A stretch of DNA of 64,000 nt from positions 496,001-560,000 of the forward strand of contig NW_025407825.1 in the NCBI RefSeq assembly GCF_003324165.1, in the 5' to 3' direction. Positions 1 to 11,465 of this stretch are shown piece after piece. Under the pieces are notes generated by a model, which ran no database searches, was not told the DNA's origin, and saw only the letters and a list, made by a program, of their open reading frames with translations. Position numbers and translations under genes: made by a program. The DNA is from Naegleria lovaniensis. Lineage: Eukaryota; Heterolobosea; Eutetramitea; Acrasida; Naegleriidae. How positions within the stretch are numbered: the stretch's first letter is position 1; each line of letters begins with the position of its first letter.

Positions 1-2130
1 TAAACAACACTGGACAACAAGAGATTGAAACCAATCTCTTTAAGAATTACTTCAATCAAATATTACTCTCCGATAACGAGAAAGGTTGTTTGTATAGGAA
101 TATGGACTATGAGGGTATTGGTATTTTAAAAATTGCAGTGTTTAATTCGCTTTGTACATTTGTTGATGTTCATGCTAGTGGAATGGATTGGTTCACCAAT
201 GAGATGGAATGTTTTAGCAGGATATTTCCAACTTGTTTGAGAAGTGATAATATTTATTTAAGGCAAGCTTGCGCACAATGCCTGCTTTTGGTTGTTCAAT
301 ATTGGTATAAGCTAGGTAACAAAGAAATACTTCAAAAGTTTATCAATATTTTGGAACCATTTAAGAAAGAAGACATGCTCGATTTTTTAGATTTTGTTTT
401 GCAACTCATAACATTAAGTTTTAATGATCACAACAATACATTTGACTTTGCAATGCTTCGACCCTTGAGTACAGAAATTTTACAAAATGCATTGGCAGAA
501 TCACAATTGATTGAACGTCTTGTACATGACGAGACCATCGCAAACGTACATGATTTACGAGTGGTAGAAAGACTCTATGATATTTTGATATATTTATCAA
601 ATCACAATCTACTAAGTGGTAACAAACAAGTTAATTCGTTGAAACTATTGACTGGCAAAACAGATGATGTTGTTTCACACACATGCGAAACTGTAGAGGC
701 GTGTCTACTTTCCGGAGATATTGGCTACCAAAACATTGGACTAAAAATCCTTTCAAACTTTTCAAGCGAACTACTTCCTGAACAATCAGCTCTATCACTC
801 TTGTCCATTTTAGTAACCATGTGGAAACGAATGTTTGAGGAAAATAATGATACACAATACTTTAACAATCTCAAATGTCTTTCAGTGAAGCAAAAAGGCA
901 AATTTATCTTAGCCATCAGCAAGTGCCTTCAAAGATTTATGCAAATACCATCCACAATCGATTATTGTGACAAGAATGATTTACATGGCTTATTAGTTTT
1001 CACAGTGAAAATGTATGAACATATCAATAACTCTCTCTGCTCTAAAGTACTAGAAGTTCTACTTTGTTGGGCTTTGAAAGCCAAAATTACTCTCAAGAAT
1101 GAGCATAGCGATTATTTGTGGCAACTCCTTCAAAACAGTCTGATTCCTGATATTGTTTCGCTAGTAGGAAAAATTATTCCACTTACATGCAAAAACGAAG
1201 AAAGCAGGTTTTATGAAATTGTTACCACAAGATTTTATGATATGAATTGGGAATTGCGAGATGCTGCAATAGATATCATCCGAACGTCTCTCAACGACAA
1301 CACACACTATGCAACTATGACTCAATTTGTTGCACAGAAAGACATACTCTCACATCTTATAGGGATTCTCTCGAAAAAGCTTCAAGACACTGAACATTAT
1401 GTTGTCCTTACCACGTTCAAGACATTACATGTAAGTTTTTTCTATCAAACAGTATAATATATAATAATTTGAGAAGGATTTAATAGTATTAGAACATAGA
1501 AGATCGCTTCAGTATGATTTTGGTATGTCGTTATTGGCAGAAATTTTGAGAACTGCTTCAAGCAACCATGAATATTTCATCAAAAAGGAGGCGATTGAAA
1601 TTTGTAAAAACTTAATTGCACACAATGTGATTCCTTTCTCACAAGTGTTGCAAGACAGGACATTATTACAAAATCTCAAGTAAGTTGTACAACCCTTGTT
1701 CTTACTTCTAATGACAACTGTTCTTAACGTCAGCTCATTTATTCACTCGTCCACTATGGATTGTGACGTAGAGGTATCTCAACAATTTCTATTATTTATT
1801 TTTGAGATTTGCAATTTAGAGCATGTTTCTACTTTTGAAAAATTCAAATTATTTATTGAGTTGGGAATTGAATCGTTGTTGGGAGAGTATTTTGAGAATA
1901 TTATGGAGGACGCAACTTTCCATCTTACCCAACAGATTGTTAAAAAGCTTCATGTTCTAAAATTGGAAGACCGAGATCATTGCTCAAGCTATTCGAGCAG
2001 CGCTTTGTGCACAGTAATTGATTCATATTTTCAGTCTCTCCAACATGAAGAGCATCACCATGAAGGAAAACAAGAAATTCCCAACTTCTTTAATTTCAAT
2101 AATGAAGATTACGATTGTCAATGTTGTTAA
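1..2130 (+). CDS. BRAT1-like HEAT-repeat protein, 5' end outside the window
   Basis: The reading frame is open from base 3, so the start lies upstream. I join exons <1-1430, 1513-1679 and 1734-2130 (introns of 82 and 54 nt, GT-AG), giving about 660 visible residues. The chain is almost all alpha-helical HEAT/ARM-type repeats. A segment near residue 415 (MNWELRDAAIDIIR) resembles the WEVRDSALEFL segment I remember from BRAT1, a partner of the Integrator cleavage subunits INTS9/INTS11. The protein ends EDYDCQCC. Known of the family: BRAT1 is a HEAT protein of about 820 residues whose C-terminal tail contacts INTS11. The identification is inference from short similarities; another HEAT scaffold is possible. 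Confidence 0.45.
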
Positions 2131-2212
2131 ATCGTTCCACACAGAATAAAAATCACGATTTTCAATTTCATCAAATTCACAATTTTCTTCCTGCGCATAC
2201 TCGAACAAAAAA

Positions 2213-5200
2213 ATGCTTCAAACTCGACAAGCAGCAAGTAACACAAACAACCATCATTCGAATGCACAATCATCCTCACCTTCATCATCAACCATGAAGA
2301 ATAAATCTTCGGACCATACATTGGTTCAAGAGGATGATTTATCCATGCTCGGAGTTTCTACATTCACAACTGAAGATATTGAAAGAAATGTGATGGATGA
2401 AATGAATAAGAAAATTGAAGAAAACGAAAAACAATTAGCAAAGAAGGAACAAAGTAAAATTGAATCTCTCAAAGCAAAAATTGAAAAGTATGAAAAAGAA
2501 TATAAAGAATTAAATAGCAAATCAAATATTACAAAACAAGATGAAAGAAAGCTGAAAAGCCTAAAAAAGAAAATCAATGATTTGAAAGAAAAAGAAGAAC
2601 AACTTGAAGATGATTTAGAAGATAGAAAGAAAGAAACCGAGTTGAGAAAATCTTTGGCAGTTATTGATAACGAAGAAAATGAAACAGAACGAGAACGGTT
2701 AATTCGTACCGGAGTCATCACTCCTTTTGATAACGTTGCATCATCATCATCAACAGCCATAACTCTCAACAGCACTGAAACTTTTGAACCCTCTCGCTCA
2801 TCATCTCCTGAATTGGCTCAACCAAGCAACAAACGAAAAGTAATGCCGCCGGATTCAAGCCTAATTGAGAGAAGTAAAAAGAAGATTAAACAGGAAGAGG
2901 ATGATGATGAAGACTATGTTGATGAAGAATATGAACATGAATTTGAGGAAGAGTATGATGAATGCATGGAGGAAGAAGAGAAAACTCCTCGTAAAAAGGA
3001 ATTCAAGCATGATGACAGTAATGATGAATATTATGAACAGCGACTGTCTGAATTTTATAGCACACGCTCTTTTGTAACAAAATTAGTGATGAATAGAAAT
3101 GGAGAACAAGAAGAGGTGAGCGTGGTTGATTGGGGAGACTCAGTATCCATCACAAGAGATTATTGCATTCCAAATGAGGTTTACGACAAGCTTTTTGCCT
3201 ATCAGAAAACAGCAATCAAGTGGATGTGTGAACTTCGAGCTCAAGGGGTTGGTGGAATCCTGGGAGATGAAATGGGTCTGGGAAAAACTGTACAAATCGC
3301 TTCCTATCTTGCTGGTCTCCATTACAGTGGTCTTTTTAAGCCATCGATAATTATATCTCCCGCAACTGTTATGAAACAGTGGCAAGAAGAATTGAACACG
3401 TGGTGGCCTCAGCTTCGGGTATGCATTCTCCACACGTCTTCAAGCTCAAAAGCCAACTTTGAAGATTTGATTGAGAAAGTGGCATCTTGTCCTGATGGTG
3501 TACTAATAACAACATATGAATCCTTGAGAAATTATCAAGAGATTTTAATTGAAAAAGAGTGGGGATATATTAGTAAGTATATGATCATTTTCTCAATTTA
3601 TACGAATAATTCAACTCTTCACAGTACTGGATGAAGGTCACAAAATTCGTAATCCAGATGCTGCCATTACTCTGGCCTGCAAAAAATTTAACTCTCCCAA
3701 TAGGATAATTTTAACAGGCACACCAATTCAAAATAACTTGAAAGAGTTGTGGTCGCTATTTGATTTTTGCTATCCTGGAAAATTAGGCACTTTGCCAGTG
3801 TTTCTCTCGCAATTTGCTGTTCCAATAACCTTAGGAGGTTATTCGAACGCAAGTAAATTCCAAGTTCAAACAGCGTACAAGTGTTCCTGTGTTTTGAGAG
3901 ATTTAATTAAACCCTATTTATTGAGACGATTGAAAAAAGATGTTAAACATCAGCTACCTGAGAAGAAAGAAAATGTAATTTTTTGTAAATTAACGGATCA
4001 ACAAGTTTTGGTATACGACTCATACCTGAAGAGTAGAGAAGTTAAGAAGACTTTGGAAGGAGAGCATTTATTATTTAAGGCTATAACTAATTTAAGAAAA
4101 GTTTGTAATCATCCAGACTTAATCTATGATGACAAAAGTAGTATAGAAGATTACGGACACAGGTCAAGATCTGGAAAAATGATGGTCGTAGAAAAGCTAC
4201 TGGCTCTATGGAAGGAACAAAATCACAGAGTGCTACTCTTTTCACAAAGTCGACAAATGCTAGACATTTTAGAGAAATTCGTTCAAGAAAAAGAATACAC
4301 TTACTCCCGGATGGATGGTACTACTTCGGTTAAAGACAGAAATCCACTCATTAATAATTTCAATAAGGACGACAGTATTTTCATATTTTTGCTGACCACC
4401 AAAGTTGGTGGCTTGGGAGTTAACTTGATTGGAGCCAATCGAATTATTTTATTTGATCCAGATTGGAATCCATCCACAGATCTTCAAGCACTAGAGAGAG
4501 CATGGCGGTTAGGTCAGAAAAAACAAGTGACCGTCTATAGATTAATGACAAGTGGTACTATTGAAGAAAAGATGTATCATCGTCAAATTTTCAAACAATT
4601 TCTCTCAAATAAGGTATTGAAAGATCCTAGACAGAAACGTCTCTTCAAATCCAACGATCTTTATGAACTTTTCACTCTTGGAAAGGAGTATGACAGTGTA
4701 AGATTTAGTCGCAAAAAGAACATCGACTTTGATGAAGAGGAAAATACAGAGACGGGATCAATATTCAGCAATAGTGAAATTTTGAGACAGGATGTCAAGT
4801 CTGACTCGTCTTCATCATCCAATGATTACAGGATTGAAAAGTTTAAAGGAAAGCAATCAAATAATGAAGAGGAAAACAAAGAAAGAGATGAGACATACAT
4901 CTTGCAATGCCTTTTCGACGAGAAATCTGTCAAGAGCGTATTCAACCATGATTCTGTTCTAAACACCACACAATCAGAATTATCCATTGTGGAAAAACAA
5001 GCAAAACAAATTGCGGATTTAGCAATGAAAGAATTGCAAAAGTCGTCAGAGTTGAGAAAAAACGTTCCAGTTTCTGTTCCAACATTCACTGGGCAGCATG
5101 GAATAGGAGGTTTAGCTCTACCTTCTTTTTCCAGCTCGAAAGGTCCATTAGCTTCATCTGTTGTTTTGGCTAACTTGAGAAAAAAGCAAGAAATGACAAG

Positions 5201-5453
5201 CGACAAGCCAAGACTTGTAAACAATGAGAATGAGTTGGATGAAGAGGTAAAACCCATGTTAAAGACTTCCAACAAGATGGCAGAAAATTTGATTGCCTTC
5301 TTCAAAAAGAATAATGGTCAAGCCTCTACTGATGACATTAGAAAACACTTCAGCTATATTGTGGGCGATGAAGTCGTTTACTTTAAGGAAATATTGCAAA
5401 AACTGGCCCGATTTAGCAAATCAAAAAAGATTTGGACGTTAAGAAAACCTTAA
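2213..5453 (+). CDS. ERCC6: ERCC6/CSB/Rad26-type SNF2 DNA translocase
   Basis: Exons 2213-3572 and 3625-5453 (52-nt intron) give 1062 residues. The N-terminal third is a charged coiled coil (residues about 60-150) followed by an acidic stretch. The SNF2 core shows Walker A in GDEMGLGKT (about residue 355), the DEGH box (about 457, formed across the splice), motif [12 protein letters not shown], and the helicase C motifs [13 protein letters not shown] and [10 protein letters not shown]. The last 60 residues ([19 protein letters not shown]...IWTLRKP) resemble the C-terminal winged-helix region of CSB, which separates it from generic SNF2 proteins. Expected role: transcription-coupled repair at stalled RNA polymerase II in the nucleus. 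The start ATG at 2213 is preceded by a run of seven A. Its stop lies 3 bp from the stop of the convergent CCZ1 gene. Confidence 0.9.
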
Positions 5454-5456
5454 GGT

Positions 5457-7007
5457 TTATTTACTGGAATTAAACAATACGCTTGCTTTTTCCATTTGTT
5501 GCTGCACATCAGACAGCGTTGCATTCTTTTGGTCGAATATAAAGAAGAATTCTTTGCCGCCAATAATTTTGAAAGCGATCCAGCTTTCTTTTTTGTTCCT
5601 CACAATAATTTCTTTTGAATCATTACTGGATGGATTTAGCATTTTGAAGCTCTAAGAGAGCATTGAAAAAATTCAAACCACTTACAATTTAGCGTATGAT
5701 CTCAAATGACACAATTCTTGTAAAGACTCCTTCAACAGCATGGAGGTATTTTGAAAATTGAGACTTGTTTTCAAAGCAAAACTCGATCCGTTGAAAAATA
5801 TGTATTTCATCACATTACCATCTCCTTTGTAAATGTTGTCACAAAGATCTTTGTAAATGGTTTGTAATTCAGGATAAATAAAATCTCTAAGGCTTGTATA
5901 GAAAGACAACTGTGAAGCAACTGTCGGGTCAACAAACAAAACTAACTGAAGTCTATTGAGCTATTAATAAAATTACCTGTTTGCAACATGTTATCCTTTT
6001 AAACTCACCTTATATATGATCACACTTGATTCGCTTCTTGGTTCTCCAATGTATACTCGTGGCGCACTAAATCGTGTTGTGGGTGATTGAATATCCTCTG
6101 GTCCCGTTACAAAGAAACCATTAGCTGAATTTAGTAGTACATTTTGAGGAAGATACTTTAAACGCTCCTCCACAATGTATGGAAGATATTGAGCAACTGT
6201 TCTGCTATCTTCTTTGGCTATTCCATTGAACACTAAATAGGTATCAAAAATAAATAAACAACCCCGAATGACAGAAAGTGAGGTGGGTTCAGAGTCGTTT
6301 TGTTTTTGAGATTTTGACTTGTTAAAACTGCTAAACTTTGAAATCGTTTGATGAATAAACGATTGAATAGCAAGAAAATCATTGGTTGGAACTGGAAGAA
6401 ATTGAATTCCACCTAAAATGTCCATGATATTCCAATTATTAAATACAAAATTTTTCCAATAACTCTCTAGAAATAAATCTAATTTCACTCTCAAACTTTG
6501 GACACCTTCACTTTTCACAATGTGGTCCATCTCACCATGGAAAATCTTAAATGTTTGATATGCATCTTGTAATTTTGATTTTAAAATTGAGTATGGTAAA
6601 TTATCATCGCTATATCCCGAAAAATCTTGAATAGGTTCAGTACTTCCAGAGTTGAGAGGAGAGTTTGGTGATGGAGTTGATGGTCGATTAGAATTACATT
6701 TTACAAATAAAGCCATCCAATATCCAGGCTCTACTTCAATAAATACATATTTTGAATTATCGCTGAATAACGAATCACAAACTACATCAGATCCAAATGT
6801 TGTTGCAAATCCTGATAGAGCCTCGACAACTCCGACGCTAATCATCTTGTCATTGAGAGAGAGTTGAGAAGGACAACATCCGAGAAGTTTTAAATAGTCT
6901 TCCTCTTCTGCTTTTCCTGCAAATTTGCTATTGAAAACAACACATTTATCGAACTGAATTTGTAAATCGTCCACATTGGGTAAAAGCTGGGAGGATGATA
7001 AAGACAT
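5457..7007 (-). CDS. CCZ1: CCZ1, Mon1-Ccz1 Rab7 guanine-exchange subunit
   Basis: Three exons on the minus strand, 7007-6009, 5945-5686 and 5649-5457, give 483 residues, matching the 482 of human CCZ1. The N-terminal longin-type region carries the family signature around EVEPGYWMALFV (residues about 90-105), preceded by a short CVVFNSKFAGKAEEED segment typical of CCZ1. Known role: with Mon1 it activates Rab7 on late endosomes, vacuoles and autophagosomes. Introns are 63 and 36 nt; the 36-nt one (5650-5685) ends TTAGAG rather than a pyrimidine-rich acceptor, so that join is the weaker. The start ATG follows a run of A. Confidence 0.85.
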
Positions 7008-7081
7008 TTTTTAATTTATCGCTGTGTTGAATATTTACAAGAAGGATATCCATTTAATTTATTTAACTAATATATGGATAT

Positions 7082-7736
7082 TTATCCTGGAGGCCATTTC
7101 ATTTGACGACCTGCAATCATGTGAATGTGGAGATCTAAAAGAAATATATTGTCAATTCTTTCAAGATCACAAAATTATATACTTACAATTAATGGATTGT
7201 TGACCATGAATTCCACTGTTGATGACCAAACGATAACCGTCAAGTAAATTTTCTTGTTTAGCAACCAATCCAGCAACGTAAAGCAACTTTCCTAATGCTT
7301 GAATATCATTTTCAGTTGCAGAATGTACATTACCAAGTTGTGTTTGCTTGGGAATGATCAAAAAGTGTACAGGGGCTTGTGGATTAATATCTTTAAAACA
7401 TAAGACATCATCATCCTCATAAACTTTAGCACAAGCAAGTTCTCCTCTTGCAAATTTAGCAAACAAAGTATCGGATGGATTAACAGCCAAATGATCTGCT
7501 GATACTCCAGGCTTATTTCCGTGATGTTCGCTCATCGATTGGAATGTCGTACTCGAGTAGGAGCGAGCAGTGAATGAATTTTTTTGAATGATGCTTGGGA
7601 ACGATGGTTTGGAGAGTTGGTAACAACAACACGAAATATGAGAGAAGAGGAGAGACGAGCAAGTGTTGTTTGCAAATGATCGTCGGATTCGGATTGGGCA
7701 TGGGCTTTCCAACCCAACACTCAATAATTTTTTCAT
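7082..7736 (-). CDS. HINT2: HINT-type histidine-triad nucleotide hydrolase, probably mitochondrial
   Basis: Exons 7736-7187 and 7134-7082 give 200 residues. The C-terminal 110 residues are a full HIT domain: DTLFAKFARGEL, then IPKQ, then the catalytic triad HLHIHM type (here LHIHM), ending in the HINT1/2 tail GRQMKWPPG. The triad is split by the intron and completed by the 53-nt last exon. Known activity: purine nucleoside phosphoramidase. Upstream of the domain lie about 65 residues rich in R, S, F and lacking acidic residues, ending near ARSYSSTTFQSM, which looks like a mitochondrial targeting peptide. The second ATG (plus position 7533) would give a cytosolic HINT1-like form; an in-frame ATG also exists at 7928. 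Which start is used is not decided by the sequence. Confidence 0.82.
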
Positions 7737-8137
7737 GGTTGAAATGACTTGCTTTCTGTTTAATAAATTTAAAGGTTGTTGTTTTTTGATACTTGAACGA
7801 CGAATTGATGTTATGAATCTATATTTCGAATAGTTTCTCTCGCTCTTCAACAATTCTTCGGACTTTGACCTTAATTGAAGATTTCCTTGTGGTTTCAACA
7901 GACAACACGATTGTTCAACGTCCAGCATCTCCTTTTTTATTTAAAAGGCAAGATGTTTTTCAAAATGAAACTGCAAGATCTTCAAAATGTTTTCATTGGC
8001 GCTACGAACACATCAAGATCTCATAGCAATCTAACACTTGACAGGCTATGCAATCGCACTCAAATTGCTGTCCACTAACCGCGAGAGCTCAGGTCATCAT
8101 TAAAAAAAATCAAACTGCTTCTGTGTGTGTTCGGAAC

Positions 8138-10682
8138 ATGACCAAATCCATCCATCTATCGCCACCACACGTCTCACTCCGAGAGAGTTCTCTGCTGCTG
8201 GTGTTATCATTGGTTGTGAGTGTTATCCTTGTCACCTCCAATTGAATACTTGTCAAGCACAATGGAATTTACCACCTTTGGGATCTCCCAGAATTATCTT
8301 TCCTATGTTGACAGCGGTATCAGTGGAGGAGGAAGTACTGGTAGTGTTTATGGGTTTCAATCATGGCATGCTGCATTAATGTACAAGGTGACTGGAACTG
8401 TCTCGTATTGTACCTTTGCTGTATCCGACGCAGATGCATTGGTCACATCTGAAGAATCTCGCATTTCAAATAATCAAAATCCAGAGGTGGCAGGTGACAG
8501 TTATTTACATGTTGGAGAACAGATAGGAAATATCATGATGGTCTACGATTGGTGTCGAGCTCAAACTACATCCTCTCAAAGATCCAGATGAATGGCTTTT
8601 GCTAACCAAGCTGTTTCCAATGTTTGGAATTGTACAACTGCTAAATGGGGAAATCGAAATGCACCATGGTCATGTTGGAGCGTGGATGATCCTGCCAATA
8701 ATTATTACTATTCATTCATTAGAGCTACCATGATGGTTGGTTTGGCCACTTATGGTGAGAATCCATTGGCTGAAATGTGGCTACAACAGTTTAGAAATGT
8801 TAAATTACGAAATCAATTAATTCCACTCTTTAATTCAGAATTGGTGAGTGGTGGAAGTTTAGAAGGTACTGGATATGGTACTTCACATAAGGTATGTGTT
8901 GGATGAATGTGTGCGTGTGTGAAAGAATTTGTGAATCTTTGATGAATGTGTGTGTGTTACTACTTTTTTGGGATCACCTCTATCACTGCTACATTGTTCA
9001 ATGACACATAACATTTATTGGATGTATTTATATACCCTTAATCAATCTCTCATTTCGAAATGTCTCCATGAAATCCATCTCTACAATTTGTACAAAAGGA
9101 ACTCTTCACTTTATATGATTGGTGGCAACGTTCCACAGGTGAGAATATTGCCAATCTCATGCCTCACACTTATAATTCTCTCCAATGGATTCTTCATCAT
9201 TTGGTTCCAACCTTAGATTATTTGGCTCCAGTTGGTGATCATGCTCGAGACTCAACTGCTGCTTTCTATGATTATCATCGTCATTATATTCTAGTGGTAT
9301 GCTCTTTATATCCTACTTCACCATTGGCTCGAGTGGCTAAAACCATTTTGAGCAAATCGAGTATTCCTATGATGACTGGTGGATTCAATCGATACATTGA
9401 TTTCATGTTTGATATTAATAACGTAGAGGCTGCACCAACCAATGATACCAATTTCATCACTACTTCATTTAGAGGAGATTCCACTGGTATTTTTGCAACA
9501 AGATCAAGTTGGGAAAGTGATGCTGTTTATGCTCAAGGTATGTGAGTCTTTGGTTGATATTGAGGTTGTTGTTGTTTTAAAATTAATGTTTTGATAACGC
9601 TTCCAATCTTATCATTTCTATGGTATTTAATTACACAATAATAATATTCCTACAAATAATTCTAAACTACTACTACAAAATGGCCATTAGTAATGTGTGG
9701 TCCATTTTCTCAATCTCATGCTCATCGTGATCAAGGAAGTCTTTTACTTTATAAGAAGGGTTGGCTTGCCATTGATGAAAATTTCCATACCCATTCAGGT
9801 ATTCAACAAGGAGAATCATTCCATAACATGGTCCGAATTGAGTCTTCCACTGGCACCATTCTTCAACAAAAACTCAATACCGTATGCAACATGAGTGCCA
9901 TTTCCGATAATTCCTACTACTCTTATTCGCTCTCTAAGGTTACTCCAAGTTATGGTGGTCAAAGTGCCATTCAAAAGGTGGAAAGAGAATTTATTTTCTT
10001 AAAACCAAGTACAGTCGTGGTATTGGATCGAGTCGTTACCACTACATCCTCCAACTCGAAACGAGTGTGGATGATCAACTTTTCATCTGCTCCCACCCTC
10101 TCTGGAAATACCATTACCTACAATAATGGAAAGAGTATTCTCAAAGTTCATACACTCTCACCTCAATCCTATTCATCAGCTATTATTGATTGGCATTCCG
10201 TTGAGAGTGATGCTAATGAGGGTGCGCGAGTCGATCTCACCGATACCACATCCAATTCAAACTCGACCTTATTCTTGAATGTCTTTTCCATTGATAATTC
10301 AGTATCGAGTGCTGTCAGAGACGATTCCGTGGCAGGAACCATTGGAACTACTCTTAGCTTATCTGATGGAAGAAAAGCAACTCTCCGTTTCAGTAAACAG
10401 GGTACTGGTGGCTCTGTCACTATTCTCTCTGCCACCAATGCAGTACTCGTGAATGAGGATTTAACCACTCAAAAGCAAGCGTTAGGAGTGGGTGCACCAG
10501 TAGTCCCAGTGGCCTCACCCAAACCATTGCCATCCAATGTGAAGCCAAATCCTTCCAAGAGTGCAGCACAACCATCCAAGAGTGGAAAGATTGCAAAGTC
10601 TGTCAATTCTGCTGTTTCTCTTCAAGTGAGATTCGTTGGATTATCCATGATGGTATTCTTGTTGGTTTTAATGAGTATGTAA
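8138..10682 (+). CDS. secreted heparinase II/III-like protein, with an in-frame TGA
   Basis: My model uses exons 8138-8213, 8290-8891, 9099-9537 and 9691-10682. The N-terminus has a hydrophobic signal-like core (SSLLLVLSLV). The body carries FQSWHAALMY, SYLHVGE, VYDWC, DDPANNYYYSF, SGGSLEGTGYG, YDWW and SHAHRDQG, the pattern I know from heparinase II/III-like proteins; the H-x-H-R-D segment is the likely catalytic/metal region. The last 20 residues are hydrophobic and could be a GPI signal or membrane anchor. Codon 8589-8591 is TGA, where the family pattern (RSR-W-xAFANQAV) suggests TGG. The rest is open and well conserved, so it is a recent nonsense change, a polymorphism or a sequence error. 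The first intron (76 nt) is uncertain. Bacterial-looking relatives make lateral transfer plausible. Confidence 0.6.
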
Positions 10683-10789
10683 GATGTAATGAAATAGTAT
10701 ATGGACCTTTTACATGGCGTGCAATGAAATTTCGTTTCGCTTGTTATGCAAACCAAATAACCTCACTCAATATTTTGTCCTTCAAAAAA

Positions 10790-11417
10790 ATGCGTCATTT
10801 AATTAACTTGGCTAACATGAGTAGTAGCACTCGTCTCGTAGGTACGGTGCTCTCGAAAAAGATGGAAAAGACTGGAGTGTTGCTTGTACCTAGATACCAC
10901 TACAATAATAAGTATGGAGTGCTGCTCCGTAAATATAAAAAGATATTGTAAGTGTCGTCGAGTAGTTTCATTGGAATTCGAATAGAAGTTCGGGAATCGT
11001 TTGAAACTCATGTTGGATATTCTTTTCATCATGTGATGATATTATATTTACTTTTGATGTTAACTATTGATATGGATAAAAACATATTGAAACAATTATT
11101 GTCATGTAAATTTGATGATAACGGAACGTAAATAATATAAAAACAGCTACCATGATGAATCAAACGAAACCGATGTCGGAGATATTATTCAAATCATGCA
11201 TCAAGGAAGAAAACTGTCCAAGAACAAATCATTTGCCTACGATAATATGATTGTAAAGAACGTAGTAGCTAGTGGACTGAAACAACAAGCTCTTGACGCA
11301 GAAGAAGCACAAAAGCTTCTTTTACAAATTGAACAACAACTTCTCACGGAAAATCCAGTCAAAGTCAAGATTAGCCAAGAAAGAGGTGCGGAAAATGATT
11401 CTATCAATCAACAATAA
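10790..11417 (+). CDS. MRPS17: mitochondrial small-subunit ribosomal protein uS17
   Basis: Exons 10790-10947 and 11147-11417 (199-nt intron) give 142 residues. The uS17 OB-fold core reads LVGTVLSKKMEKTGVLLVPR, then YGVLLRKYKKI, then after the intron YHDESNETDVGDIIQI, the family's D-x-G-D-x-V-x-I strand. It binds 16S-type rRNA in the small subunit. The short basic N-terminus (MRHLINLANMSSS) fits import into mitochondria. I chose the ATG at 10790 because a run of seven A abuts it; an in-frame ATG at 10724 would add 22 residues. The C-terminal extension of about 60 residues is charged and not part of the core. Confidence 0.82.
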
Positions 11418-11465
11418 CAACGAAATAGTTTTACATGTAGCACCACCTAGTAGTCAAACATTTAT

